A DNA stretch of 39,890 nt from Streptomyces soli (GTDB lineage: Bacteria > Actinomycetota > Actinomycetes > Streptomycetales > Streptomycetaceae), in NCBI RefSeq assembly GCF_003999195.1, contig NZ_RJVR01000362.1, positions 1 to 39,890 of the forward strand, read 5' to 3'. The translations under genes were made by a program, and so were the position numbers. Shown one piece after another: positions 9,109-19,104 of this stretch (positions are counted from its first letter, which is position 1; each line of letters begins with the position of its first letter). The notes under the pieces were generated by a model. It was not told where the DNA came from, did not search any database, and saw only the letters and a program-made list of their open reading frames with translations.

Positions 9109-9148
9109 GCGCGGGCGGAGGGCTGGGGAGGCGACTCCCCGCCCGCGC
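9109..9148 (-). other. Intra-operon hairpin
   Basis: A 10-bp outer stem (9109-9118 with 9139-9148) encloses a GGGGAG/CTCCCC inner stem. It lies between the isomerase remnant and the last dehydrogenase gene and could attenuate or stabilise the mRNA, but there is no U-tract to call it a terminator. Confidence 0.45.
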
Positions 9149-9161
9149 AGATGACGGGCCC

Positions 9162-9278
9162 TCACCAGGCGGCGACGTACTCCCTGATCGTGTCGCGCAT
9201 GAACAGGTTGGACTCCACGGCGGGCAGCTCCAGCAGCGGGATGTGCCGGATCATGTACGGGTCGAGCGCGAGCTTCAT
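9162..9278 (-). pseudogene. Sugar phosphate isomerase/epimerase reduced to a 38-codon remnant
   Basis: The frame starts with ATG at 9278 behind GGGAGC, six bases after the iolG stop. It encodes 38 residues beginning MKLALDPYMIRHIPLLELP, the typical N-terminus of an IolE/IolH-like TIM-barrel epimerase. It ends NLFMRDTIREYVAAW, which resembles the C-terminus of the same family. The whole barrel between (about 280 residues expected) is missing, so an internal in-frame deletion has joined the two ends. The product cannot be an enzyme. It was probably the third gene of the leftward inositol operon. The family assignment of the ends is from memory of the family, not from a search. Confidence 0.72.
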
Positions 9279-9284
9279 GTCGGC

Positions 9285-10307
9285 TCAGCTCCCGTACAGC
9301 GCGGGGCGGTCGATCAGCTCGACCTCGACCCGGTGGCCCTCGGCCTGGGCGCGGACGCCGGCCTCGCACACGGCGGCGGCCGCGTAACCGTCCCAGGTGC
9401 TCGGGCCGGTGACCTCGCCGCGCCGGGTGGCGTCGACCCAGGCCTGCACCTGGCGGTCGTACGCGTCCTCGAAGCGCTCGACGAAGTCCGGGGCGATGGT
9501 GCCGCCCCAGCGGCCGGCGGTGTTGACGAGCAGGTCGTGGATGTCGCCGATCCGGGCCGTGCCGCTCTCGCACACCGCCTCGGCCTGCACCTGGTAGCCG
9601 AAGCCGCAGCTGACGTTGATCTCGACGTCGACCAGTGCGCCGCCGTCCGTCTCGAAGATCACGAACTGCGGGTCGTCCAGGCCCTCCGGGGCATTCCCGG
9701 AGGCCTTCGGCCGCAGCACCGTGACGGCGGTGATCTCCTGGTCCAGCAGCCAGCGGGTCACGTCCATCTCGTGCACCACCGAGTCGTTGATGAGCATGGC
9801 GTTGGTGAAGCCGGGCAGTACAGAGGCGTTGCGGTGCCGGTTGTGCAGCATCAGCGGGCGGCCCAGCTCGCCGGAGGCCAGCAGCGCCTTGAGCTTCAGG
9901 TACTCCCGGTCGTACCGGCGCATGAAGCCGACCTGGACCCGGCGGTGACCCAGCTTCTGCTCGGCCTCCAGGACCCGCAGCGCGGAGGCGGCGTCCGGGG
10001 TGAGCGGCTTCTCGCACAGCACGGGGAGGTCCTGCTCGAAGGCGGCCAGCAGCGCGGCCTCGTGGGCCGGTCCGGGCGAGGCGATGAGTACGGCGTCCAC
10101 GCCCGGGTCGGCCATCGCCTGCGCCGGGTCGGTGTACGCGGCGCAGCCCTCGATGCCGCCGGCGATCGCCTTGACGCGCTCGGCGTCGATGTCCACGACG
10201 GCGGCGACGCGGGCGCCGCTGATCACGTCGTTGATCCGGCGCACGTGGTCCGCGCCCATCCGGCCGGTGCCGATGACGGCGACGCCGAGTGTTCCCTGCT
10301 GAGTCAT
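9285..10307 (-). CDS. iolG: myo-Inositol 2-dehydrogenase (Gfo/Idh/MocA family)
   Basis: The 340-residue enzyme oxidises myo-inositol to scyllo-inosose with NAD+. The Rossmann motif GTGRMG is at 13-18 and EKP at 99-101 (Lys100). The NDSVVHEMD segment provides Asp175 and His179, offset by three from the catalytic Asp172 and His176 known for Bacillus IolG. The ATG at 10307 lies 20 bp after the IolE-like gene, so the two are cotranscribed. A second, more distant homologue lies downstream at 8038, and isomer specificity may be split between them. Confidence 0.9.
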   Translation of the reverse strand: MTQQGTLGVAVIGTGRMGADHVRRINDVISGARVAAVVDIDAERVKAIAGGIEGCAAYTDPAQAMADPGVDAVLIASPGPAHEAALLAAFEQDLPVLCEKPLTPDAASALRVLEAEQKLGHRRVQVGFMRRYDREYLKLKALLASGELGRPLMLHNRHRNASVLPGFTNAMLINDSVVHEMDVTRWLLDQEITAVTVLRPKASGNAPEGLDDPQFVIFETDGGALVDVEINVSCGFGYQVQAEAVCESGTARIGDIHDLLVNTAGRWGGTIAPDFVERFEDAYDRQVQAWVDATRRGEVTGPSTWDGYAAAAVCEAGVRAQAEGHRVEVELIDRPALYGS

Positions 10308-10327
10308 CTCGTCCCTCGAAGTAGTGG

Positions 10328-11239
10328 TCAGGCCCCGCAGGAGCGGAGGAACTTGCGGGTGCGCCGGGCGATCGGCAGCGGCTGGTCCGGCGGGCAGGGG
10401 TACATGTCCTGCTCGACGATGGCGAACAGGTCGACGCCCAGGCTCTGCGCGGCGGCCAGCACCGGCTCCAGCGCGGGCACGCCGCCCGGCGGCTCGCACA
10501 TCACGCCGCGCTTGACGGCGGGCCCGAACGGGACGCCGTTGGCGCGTACGTCGGCCAGGATCTCGGGGTCGACCTGCTTGAGGTGCAGGTAGCCGATCCG
10601 CTCCCCGTACGTCTCGATGAGCTTGACGCTGTCGCCGCCGCAGTAGGCGTAGTGCCCGGTGTCTAGGCAGAGGTTGACCAGGCCGGAGTCGGTCGCGTCG
10701 AGGAACTGCTCGACGTGCCGCTCGGTGTCGATGTGGGTGTCGGCGTGCGGGTGGACGACGATGTCCAGCCCGTACGTGTCGCGGACCTGCCGGCCCAGCC
10801 GCTCCATGCCGGTGGCCAGGTCGTGCCACTGCGCGCTGCTCAGCTCGACGTCGTCGATGATCTCGGCGGTCTTGTCGTCACGCCAGAAGGAGGGGATGAC
10901 GACCAGGTGCCGGGCGCCCATCGCCTGGGTGAGTGCGGCGACCTCGCTGACGTGGTTCCAGGTGGCGTCCCAGACTGCCTCGCCCTTGTGGAGGGAGGTG
11001 AAGACGGTGCCGGCGGAGACGGTCAGCCCCCGGCGGGAGGTCTCCTCGCCGAGCCGGGCGGGGTCGGTCGGCAGGTATCCGTACGGGCCCAGCTCGATCC
11101 ACGAGTAGCCCGAGTCGGCGACTTCGTCCAGGAAGCGCTGCCAGGGGACCTGCTGCGGGTCGTCGGGGAACCAGACGCCCCACGAGTCGGGTGCCGAGCC
11201 GATCCGGATCCGGTCCAGAGCGGGGGAGGGGGCGGTCAT
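10328..11239 (-). CDS. iolE: IolE-like inosose dehydratase/isomerase (TIM barrel)
   Basis: The 303-residue protein is a xylose-isomerase-like TIM barrel. In the pathway IolE dehydrates scyllo-inosose to the cyclohexane-1,2-dione substrate of IolD. GSAPDSWGVWFPDDP near the N-terminus is characteristic of IolE-like proteins. Metal ligands are suggested by the IELGP, HPHADTH, LDTGHYAYCGGD and YLHLKQVD segments. The ATG at 11239 has GAGGAG 7-8 nt upstream. It is the first gene of the leftward operon, reading away from iolC across a 383-bp control region. An inosose isomerase role (IolI-like) is the main alternative. Confidence 0.85.
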   Translation of the reverse strand: MTAPSPALDRIRIGSAPDSWGVWFPDDPQQVPWQRFLDEVADSGYSWIELGPYGYLPTDPARLGEETSRRGLTVSAGTVFTSLHKGEAVWDATWNHVSEVAALTQAMGARHLVVIPSFWRDDKTAEIIDDVELSSAQWHDLATGMERLGRQVRDTYGLDIVVHPHADTHIDTERHVEQFLDATDSGLVNLCLDTGHYAYCGGDSVKLIETYGERIGYLHLKQVDPEILADVRANGVPFGPAVKRGVMCEPPGGVPALEPVLAAAQSLGVDLFAIVEQDMYPCPPDQPLPIARRTRKFLRSCGA

Positions 11240-11366
11240 GGGGAGGGCTCCTCTCACCGGTCTTCGCTGACCGGGGGCCATCGTGGATCAAGGTGTACAC
11301 GGAAGCGGGACGCCCGCGAAGCTCCGTCGGTTGAAGCTTCGCCGTCCGGTGGACGACCGTCAATAC

Positions 11367-11395
11367 TTAGTACTGACATAAGGACGTCCTGTCAC
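11367..11395 (-). promoter_or_regulatory. Predicted leftward inositol promoter
   Basis: Read on the minus strand, GTGACA (11395-11390) and TACTAA (11372-11367) are separated by 17 bp, a plausible vegetative promoter about 130 bp upstream of the IolE-like start. A 10-bp palindrome AGGACGTCCT (11381-11390) overlaps the spacer and -35. Confidence 0.45.
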
Positions 11396-11490
11396 GCACC
11401 TCACTGCGTCGAGGGGAAAGGAAGCTCGGCGCCAACACGCCCGTCGCAGAACGGGAGCAAACCCCCTCGGCGCAGCTCGTGTCAAGAGTT

Positions 11491-11537
11491 TGTTAGGACA
11501 TCAATTCATTACGACGGTGTTTGTTTGTCATGACAAA
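11491..11537. promoter_or_regulatory. Candidate GntR operators upstream of iolC
   Basis: TGTTAGGACA (11491-11500) and the perfect 14-bp palindrome TTTGTCATGACAAA (11524-11537) share the core TGTYNNGACA, 35 bp centre to centre. The palindrome ends three bases before the iolC -35 hexamer, and the same core precedes the GntR gene at 17855. Binding by that regulator is inferred from position. Confidence 0.55.
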
Positions 11538-11540
11538 GCG

Positions 11541-11570
11541 TTGACAGGTGTTGGCTTGCCGGGCTAGACC
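11541..11570 (+). promoter_or_regulatory. Predicted iolC promoter
   Basis: A perfect TTGACA -35 (11541-11546) and TAGACC -10 (11565-11570) are separated by 18 bp. The iolC ribosome site GAGGAG (11609-11614) and ATG at 11623 follow about 50 bp downstream. A palindrome abuts the -35, consistent with repression. Confidence 0.65.
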
Positions 11571-11622
11571 TGAGGAGGCAGGGCAGCGGCCCGCACGCAA
11601 CGATCGACGAGGAGTCCCGCTC

Positions 11623-12579
11623 ATGACCGAGCCGTACGACCTGATCACGATGGGCCGGATCGGGGTGGACATCTACCCCCTCCAGACAGGTGTGCCGCTG
11701 CCGCAGGTCGAGACGTTCGGGAAGTTCCTCGGCGGCTCGGCCACCAACGTCGCGGTGGCCGCCGCCCGGCTCGGCCGCTCCACCGCTGTGATCAGCCGCA
11801 CCGGGAACGATCCCTTCGGCGAGTACTGCCGTCAGGCGCTCAAGGAGTTCGGCGTCGACGACCGATGGGTCACCCCGGTGGCCGCCTATCCGACGCCGGT
11901 CACCTTCTGTGAGATTTTCCCTCCTGACAACTTCCCACTGTACTTCTACCGGCTGCCCAAGGCCCCTGACCTGGAGATTCGCGCCGAGGAGCTGGACCTG
12001 GACGCGGTGCGCGAGGCACACGTTTTCTGGATCACCGGCACCGGGCTCTGCGAGGAACCCAGCCGTTCGGCGACGCTGGCCGCGCTGGGGGCCCGCGCCA
12101 GGAGCGGCATCACGATCTTCGACCTCGACTGGCGCCCGATGTTCTGGAGGGACCCCGCCGAGGCCCGCGGCTACTACACCCAGGCCCTGAAGCACGTCAC
12201 CGTCGCCGTCGGCAACCTCGACGAGTGCGAGGTGGCCACCGGCCTACGCGAACCGATGGCCTGCGCGCGGGCGCTGCTCGACGCAGGCGTCGAACTCGCC
12301 GTCGTCAAGCAGGGCCCCAAGGGCGTCCTCGCCGTGCACCGCGACGGCACCGTCGCGGAGGTGCCGCCGGTCCCGGTCGAGGTGGTCAACGGCCTCGGCG
12401 CGGGCGACGCCTTCGGCGGATCGCTGGTGCACGGCCTGCTCGCCGGCTGGCAACTGGAGCGGATCATGCGCTACGCCAACGCCGCCGGCGCCCTGGTCGC
12501 ATCCCGGCTCGCCTGCTCGTCCGCGATGCCCACCGAGACCGAGGTCGAGGACCTCCTGCGAGAAGAGAGCGACCGTTGA
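11623..12579 (+). CDS. iolC: 5-Dehydro-2-deoxygluconokinase
   Basis: The 318-residue PfkB-family kinase phosphorylates 2-deoxy-5-keto-D-gluconate (DKG) to its 6-phosphate. GGSATNVA (37-44) is the sugar-binding PfkB signature, and GLGAGDAFGG (257-266) holds the anion hole and catalytic Asp262. The ATG at 11623 has GAGGAG 8 nt upstream; in-frame codons before it fall in the leader. It heads the rightward inositol operon and its stop overlaps the next start, implying translational coupling. Confidence 0.92.
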   Translation: MTEPYDLITMGRIGVDIYPLQTGVPLPQVETFGKFLGGSATNVAVAAARLGRSTAVISRTGNDPFGEYCRQALKEFGVDDRWVTPVAAYPTPVTFCEIFPPDNFPLYFYRLPKAPDLEIRAEELDLDAVREAHVFWITGTGLCEEPSRSATLAALGARARSGITIFDLDWRPMFWRDPAEARGYYTQALKHVTVAVGNLDECEVATGLREPMACARALLDAGVELAVVKQGPKGVLAVHRDGTVAEVPPVPVEVVNGLGAGDAFGGSLVHGLLAGWQLERIMRYANAAGALVASRLACSSAMPTETEVEDLLREESDR

Positions 12580-13454
12580 CCATCAGCATCTCCGACCTGG
12601 TCAAGGTGCGGACCCAGCATCCGGAGGCCATCGCCGAGGCGGCCGCCGGACGCCTGCGACGCCCCCTGATCGGCGACAGCGGCCGGCTGATGATCGTCGC
12701 CGCCGACCATCCGGCGCGCGGCGCGCTGGCCGTCGGCGACCGCAAGTTCGCCATGGCCAACCGCGCCGACATGCTGGAACGGCTCTGCGTAGCGCTCGCG
12801 CGCCCCGGCGTCGACGGGGTGCTCGCCACCGCCGACATCCTCGAGGACCTGCTGCTGCTCGGCGCCCTCGAGGGCAAGGTCGTCATGGGCTCGATGAACC
12901 GTGGCGGCCTCTCCGGCGCCGCCTTCGAGCTCGACGACCGCTTCACCGGCCACCGCGCCCAGGACATAGCCCGCCTGGGCTTCGACGCGGGCAAGCTCCT
13001 CCTGCGTATCGACTACCAGGACGCCGGCTCGCTGACCACCATGCTCTCCACCGCCCGCGCCATCGACGACATGGCTGAGCGGCACCTCCCGGTCTTCGTC
13101 GAGCCCTTCATCTCCCGCCGCGTCGACGGCAAGGTGGTGAACGACCTGAGCGCCGAGGCGGTCACCAAGTCCATCGCCATCGCCTCCGGCCTGGCCGGCA
13201 CCTCCGCGTACACCTGGCTGAAGGTGCCGGTGACCAACGACGTCGACGAGATGGCCGAGGTCATGGAGACCTCGACACTGCCGGCCGTCCTCCTCGGCGG
13301 CGAGGTCGGCAAGGAGCAGGACGCCGCGTACGAGAAATGGCGCAAGGCGCTGCGCCTGCCGACCGTCCAGGGCCTGGTCGTCGGCCGCTCGCTGCTCTAC
13401 CCGGCCGACGGAAGCGTCGAGACCGCCGTCGACACGGCCGTCGGACTGCTGTGA
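12576..13454 (+). CDS. Cgl0158-type (beta/alpha)8-barrel, probable DKG-6-phosphate aldolase
   Basis: The 292-residue protein belongs to the DeoC/FbaB-like class I aldolase barrels found in actinobacterial inositol clusters (Cgl0158 type). IVAADHPARGA (40-50), LLLRIDYQD (141-149) and TWLKVPV (214-220, Lys216 as candidate Schiff-base lysine) line the predicted barrel. It sits between iolC and iolB, and no class II IolJ is present, so cleavage of DKG-6-phosphate to DHAP and malonic semialdehyde is the natural proposal. The start is the TTG at 12576, whose TG belongs to the TGA stop of iolC. The function is inferred from family and position. Confidence 0.82.
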   Translation: MTISISDLVKVRTQHPEAIAEAAAGRLRRPLIGDSGRLMIVAADHPARGALAVGDRKFAMANRADMLERLCVALARPGVDGVLATADILEDLLLLGALEGKVVMGSMNRGGLSGAAFELDDRFTGHRAQDIARLGFDAGKLLLRIDYQDAGSLTTMLSTARAIDDMAERHLPVFVEPFISRRVDGKVVNDLSAEAVTKSIAIASGLAGTSAYTWLKVPVTNDVDEMAEVMETSTLPAVLLGGEVGKEQDAAYEKWRKALRLPTVQGLVVGRSLLYPADGSVETAVDTAVGLL

Positions 13455-13482
13455 CGGAGACGGACAAGGGGAGGCTCGGACC

Positions 13483-14406
13483 ATGACCAGCACCGAATAC
13501 CACCTGGCGGCCGGCAAGGCCGCCGACGGCCCCTACGCCGTCGACATCGACCCCGGGCGGGCCGGCTGGGGATACTCCTCCCTGAGGATCCTCGAACTGC
13601 CGCCCGGCGGCTGGCACGACTTCGCCACCGGCGACAGCGAATGGATCGTGCTGCCGCTCTCCGGTTCCTGCACCGTCGCCGTCGAGGGCGCGACCTTCCG
13701 GCTCGCCGGGCGCGAGAGCGTCTTCGCGGGTGTCAGCGACTTCGCGTACGCCCCCCGGGACGCGCACGTGTCGATCGCCAGCAAGGCCGGCGGGCGCTTC
13801 GCCCTCACCGGCGCGCGCTGCGAACGGCGGCTGCCCGCCCGTTACGGGCCCGCCTCGTCGGTGCCGGTCGAGCTGCGCGGCAGCGGCAACTGCAGCCGCC
13901 AGGTCAACAACTTCGGCGCGGCCGGGGTCTTCGAGTGCGACAAGCTCATCGCGGTCGAGGTGATCACACCGGGCGGCAACTGGTCCTCCTTCCCGCCGCA
14001 CAAGCACGACGAGGACCGCGAGGGGGAGTCGCGGCTGGAGGAGATCTACTACTTCGAGATCGCGCGCGCCCACGGCAAGGACGGCACCGGCTACCAGCGG
14101 GTCTCCCCGTCCGGCAACGGCCGCAACACCGACGTCCTCGCCGAGGTCCGCGACGGTGACGTCGTCCTGATCCCCGACGGCTGGCACGGCCCGTCCATGG
14201 CCGTCCCCGGCCACGACATGTACTACCTCAACGTCATGGCGGGACCGGGCGCCGAGCGCGCCTGGCTGATCTGCGACCACCCCGACCACGCCTGGATCCG
14301 CGACACCTGGCCGCAGCAGCCCGTCGACCCCCGTCTGCCGCTCTACACCGCCGCCCCGGAAGCCCCCGCCCAGCCCACCGCCGAGTCCCCCGAGAGGTCC
14401 CGATGA
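13483..14406 (+). CDS. iolB: 5-Deoxy-glucuronate isomerase
   Basis: The 307-residue bicupin converts 5-deoxy-glucuronate to 2-deoxy-5-keto-gluconate. PPHKHDED (171-178) and EEIYYFE (186-192) are the metal-binding cupin motif, with further histidines in GWHGP (235) and VPGHD (244). AAGGGGAGG (13466-13474) is a strong ribosome site 8 nt before the ATG. The C-terminal 20 residues are Pro/Ala-rich, and the stop overlaps the iolD start as ATGA. Confidence 0.93.
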   Translation: MTSTEYHLAAGKAADGPYAVDIDPGRAGWGYSSLRILELPPGGWHDFATGDSEWIVLPLSGSCTVAVEGATFRLAGRESVFAGVSDFAYAPRDAHVSIASKAGGRFALTGARCERRLPARYGPASSVPVELRGSGNCSRQVNNFGAAGVFECDKLIAVEVITPGGNWSSFPPHKHDEDREGESRLEEIYYFEIARAHGKDGTGYQRVSPSGNGRNTDVLAEVRDGDVVLIPDGWHGPSMAVPGHDMYYLNVMAGPGAERAWLICDHPDHAWIRDTWPQQPVDPRLPLYTAAPEAPAQPTAESPERSR

Positions 14407-16274
14407 GCCAGTCCGTCCGCCGTCTGACCGTAGCCCAGGCGCTGGTGCGGTTCCTGTCCGCCCAGTACACCGAGCGGGACGGCGTACGCCGCCGGCTGAT
14501 CAGCGGGACCTGGGGCATCTTCGGCCATGGCAATGTCGCGGGCATCGGCCAGGCGCTCGTCGAGGCCCAGGACGTGATGCCCTATCACCAGGGCCGCAAC
14601 GAGCAGGCCATGGTGCACGCCGCCGTCGGCTACGCCCGCCAGCTCAACCGGCTCTCCGCGCAGGCCGTCACCACCTCCATCGGCCCCGGCGCCACCAACC
14701 TCGTCACCGGCGCGGCCCTGGCGACCGTCAACCGCATCCCCGTCCTGCTGCTCCCCGGCGACTCCTTCGCCACCCGGGTCGCCGACCCGGTGCTGCAGCA
14801 GCTGGAGCACCCCGTCTCCGGCGACATCTCGGTCAACGACGCGCTGCGGCCGGTCTCCCGCTACTTCGACCGCGTCGTACGCCCCGAGTCGCTGATCCCC
14901 GCCGCGCTGGGCGCCATGCGCGTGCTGGCCGACCCCGCCGAGACCGGCGCCGTCACGCTCGCCATGCCGCAGGACGTACAGGCCGAGGCCTTCGACTGGC
15001 CCGAGGAGTTCTTCGCCGAGCGGGTCTGGCACGTACGCCGCCCGGCCGCCGACCCCGCCGCACTCGCGGACGCGGCGGCAGCCGTACGCGGCGCGCGCAG
15101 GCCGCTGATCGTCGCCGGCGGCGGCGTCCACCACAGCGAGGCCGAGGACGCGCTGCGCGAACTGGCCGACGCCACCGGCATCCCCGTCGCCTCCACCCAG
15201 GCCGGCAAGGGCTCGCTGCGCCACGACCACCCCGCCGACCTCGGCGGCATCGGCCACACCGGCACCGCCGTCTCCGACGACCTGGCGCGCACCGCCGACC
15301 TGGTCATCGGCATCGGCACCCGCTACAGCGACTTCACCACCGCCTCCTCCACCCTCTTCCAGGGCCCGAACGTCCGCTTCCTCAACCTCAACATCACTTC
15401 CTTCGACGCCCACAAGCTCGGCGCCCTCTCCCTGGTCGCCGACGCCCGCGCCGGGCTCGAAGCGCTCACCGCAGACCTCGCCGGCCACCGCGTGGACTCG
15501 GCGTACGAGGCCGAGTACCGCGCCGGCAAGGAGCGCTGGGACAGCGTGGTCGAGGCCGCCTACGCCGCCCCCGACGAGGACGCCCGCCCCACCCAGACCC
15601 AGCTGCTGGGCACCCTGGACTCCGTGGTCGGCGACGACGACGTGGTCATCAACGCCGCCGGCTCCCTCCCCGGCGACCTCCACAAGCTCTGGCGCGCCCG
15701 CAGCCCCCGCCAGTACCACCTGGAGTACGGCTACTCCTGCATGGGCTACGAGATCCCGGCCGGCATCGGCGTGCGCATGGCCGCGCCGGAGACGCCCGTC
15801 TGGTCACTGGTCGGCGACGGTACGTATCTGATGATGCCGACCGAGATCGTCACCGCCGTCCAGGAGGGCATCAACGTCAACCTCGTCCTCATCCAGAACC
15901 ACGGCTACGCCTCCATCGGCGGCCTCTCCGAGGAGACCGGCGGCGAGCGCTTCGGCACCGCCTACCGCTACCGCGCGGCCGACGGCACTTTCAGCGGCGA
16001 CCCGCTCCCCGTGGACCTGGCCGCCAACGCCGCAAGCCTCGGCATGGACGTGATCCGCGCCGAGACCGTACGCGAACTGCGCGCGGCCCTCGCCGCAGCC
16101 CGCGCCTCCGACCGGCCGACCTGCGTCTACGTCGAGACCGACCCCACCCCGAGCGCCCCCGCCGCGCAGGCCTGGTGGGACGTGCCGGTGGCCGAGGTCG
16201 CCTCCCGCGAGGCCGCCATCGAGGCCCGCAAGACGTACGAACGCCACGTCGCCGACCGCCGCCGCCACCTGTAG
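14403..16274 (+). CDS. iolD: 3D-(3,5/4)-trihydroxycyclohexane-1,2-dione hydrolase
   Basis: The 623-residue thiamine diphosphate enzyme opens the ring of the dione made by IolE, giving 5-deoxy-glucuronate. The N-terminal pyrimidine-binding domain contains YHQGRNEQAM with Glu67, the cofactor-activating glutamate. The C-terminal domain carries GDG (471-473) followed by QNHG, the diphosphate/Mg motif. The length fits IolD. The start overlaps the iolB stop by 4 bp. Confidence 0.94.
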   Translation: MSQSVRRLTVAQALVRFLSAQYTERDGVRRRLISGTWGIFGHGNVAGIGQALVEAQDVMPYHQGRNEQAMVHAAVGYARQLNRLSAQAVTTSIGPGATNLVTGAALATVNRIPVLLLPGDSFATRVADPVLQQLEHPVSGDISVNDALRPVSRYFDRVVRPESLIPAALGAMRVLADPAETGAVTLAMPQDVQAEAFDWPEEFFAERVWHVRRPAADPAALADAAAAVRGARRPLIVAGGGVHHSEAEDALRELADATGIPVASTQAGKGSLRHDHPADLGGIGHTGTAVSDDLARTADLVIGIGTRYSDFTTASSTLFQGPNVRFLNLNITSFDAHKLGALSLVADARAGLEALTADLAGHRVDSAYEAEYRAGKERWDSVVEAAYAAPDEDARPTQTQLLGTLDSVVGDDDVVINAAGSLPGDLHKLWRARSPRQYHLEYGYSCMGYEIPAGIGVRMAAPETPVWSLVGDGTYLMMPTEIVTAVQEGINVNLVLIQNHGYASIGGLSEETGGERFGTAYRYRAADGTFSGDPLPVDLAANAASLGMDVIRAETVRELRAALAAARASDRPTCVYVETDPTPSAPAAQAWWDVPVAEVASREAAIEARKTYERHVADRRRHL

Positions 16275-16303
16275 TTCAGCCCCGCCCGAAAGGTCCGCAC
16301 ACC

Positions 16304-17824
<1,521 letters not shown>

Positions 17825-17854
17825 GGGCGCCGGACATGGACACAGGGGGCAATA

Positions 17855-17864
17855 TGTTCGGACA
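17855..17864. promoter_or_regulatory. Candidate operator before the GntR gene
   Basis: TGTTCGGACA matches the TGTYNNGACA core seen twice upstream of iolC. It lies about 50 bp before the likely GntR start, which suggests autoregulation. Confidence 0.45.
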
Positions 17865-17914
17865 ATGTGATGTCTGAGTTCCATGACACCCGCACGGGCG
17901 GCTACTCTCCCCCT

Positions 17915-18670
17915 GTGTCCAAGCCAGAGTCCGCCCTCATCGACTTCGCGGTGGACCGGTCCAGCCCGGTCCCGCTCTACTACCAGCTCGCCCAGCAGCT
18001 GGAGGGCGCGATCGAGCACGGTCGGCTCTCCCCGGGCAGCCTCCTCGGCAACGAGATCGAGCTGGCGGGACGGCTGGGCCTGTCCCGCCCCACCGTCCGG
18101 CAGGCCATCCAGTCGCTGGTCGACAAGGGCCTGCTGGTACGCCGCCGTGGCGTCGGCACCCAGGTCGTGCACAGCCAGGTCAAGCGCCCCCTGGAGCTGA
18201 GCAGCCTCTACGACGACCTCCAGGCCGCCGGCCAGAGCCCGGCCACTCACGTGCGACGCAACGAGGTCCAGCCCGCCTCCACCGAGGTCGCCGCCGCGCT
18301 CGGCATCGCCGAGGGCAGCGATGTCGTCGTCCTGGAACGGCTGCGGTCGACATACGGCGAGCCCATGGCGTACATGACCAACTACCTCCCCACCGACCTC
18401 CTCGACCTCGACACCGACAAGCTGGAGGCCACCGGCCTCTACCGGCTGCTCCGCGGCGCCGGCGTCACCCTGCACAGCGCCCAGCAGGCCATAGGCGCCC
18501 GCACCGCCACCGCCGAGGAGAGCGAACTGCTCGCCGAGGAGGCGGGCGCGGCGCTGCTGACGATGCGCAGGACGACGTACGACGACAAGGGCCGCGCGGT
18601 CGAGTACGGCTCCCACATCTACCGGGCCTCGCGCTACGCCTTCGAGTTCCAGCTCCTCGTACGCCCCTGA
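17915..18670 (+). CDS. GntR-family (HutC type) transcriptional regulator
   Basis: The protein (251 residues from GTG 17915) has an N-terminal winged helix (PLYYQLAQQLEGAIEHGRLSPG, then LSRPTVRQAIQSL) and a C-terminal UTRA ligand-binding domain ending YAFEFQLLVRP. Starts at GTG 17867 or ATG 17870 are in frame but would run through the candidate operator. None has a clear ribosome site, so leaderless translation is possible. Its place after mmsA and before the transporter remnant makes it the likely regulator of the inositol genes. Confidence 0.87.
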   Translation: MSKPESALIDFAVDRSSPVPLYYQLAQQLEGAIEHGRLSPGSLLGNEIELAGRLGLSRPTVRQAIQSLVDKGLLVRRRGVGTQVVHSQVKRPLELSSLYDDLQAAGQSPATHVRRNEVQPASTEVAAALGIAEGSDVVVLERLRSTYGEPMAYMTNYLPTDLLDLDTDKLEATGLYRLLRGAGVTLHSAQQAIGARTATAEESELLAEEAGAALLTMRRTTYDDKGRAVEYGSHIYRASRYAFEFQLLVRP

Positions 18671-18742
18671 TCCCAACCGCGCAGCCGGATTCCCCCCTGA
18701 CGGGTACTTGGGCCGATCCAAGATCTGTAGGGAAGGACCACA

Positions 18743-18950
18743 GTGGCGAGGGCAAGAACGGGGCAGCGGGCGCTCGGCGTGCTCCTGGCGGCGGTGCTCG
18801 GGGCGACGGCGCTCGGCGCGGCGGGCTGCAGCAACACCGGCGGACTGCGCGCGGAGCAGCGCGCCAAGCAGGCCCGGGCCAACGGCTCCGCCGTCGACAC
18901 GCCGAATTGGACCGTCGCCATGATCACCCACTCGGGGGCCGGCGACTCCT
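18743..18950 (+). pseudogene. Sugar ABC transporter binding protein, N-terminal remnant
   Basis: GTG at 18743 with GGAAGG at 18731-18736 starts a lipoprotein signal peptide ending in the lipobox LGAAGC. It is followed by mature sequence up to VDTPNWTVAMITHSGAGDSF, typical of ribose/inositol-type binding proteins. Family homology stops at about 18950 and the frame runs into out-of-frame permease DNA. About 290 residues of the binding protein are missing. Confidence 0.8.
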
Positions 18951-19104
18951 TCTCACCTCGGCTTCACCAAGCTCATCGACGGCACCGTGTCGACCAAGAC
19001 CATCGCCGACATGCAGGGCTTCCCCTCCGCCCGGGTCCTGTTCGCCTCCCACCTGACGATCGGCTCCGTCGACCTCCAGGTCACCATCCTGTGGTGGGCC
19101 GTCG
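18951..19104 (+). pseudogene. Sugar ABC transporter permease, internal remnant
   Basis: In a different frame from the binding-protein piece, this DNA encodes LGFTKLIDGTVSTKTIADMQG and, further on, LQVTILWWAV. These match my recollection of an internal loop and membrane segment of Streptomyces inositol/ribose-type permeases. Both ends of the gene are gone. Confidence 0.65.

Noticed and set aside
14343..15719. A long minus-strand open frame opposite iolD
   Set aside because: It is Gly/Val-rich antisense shadow sequence with no family resemblance; iolD on the plus strand is certain.
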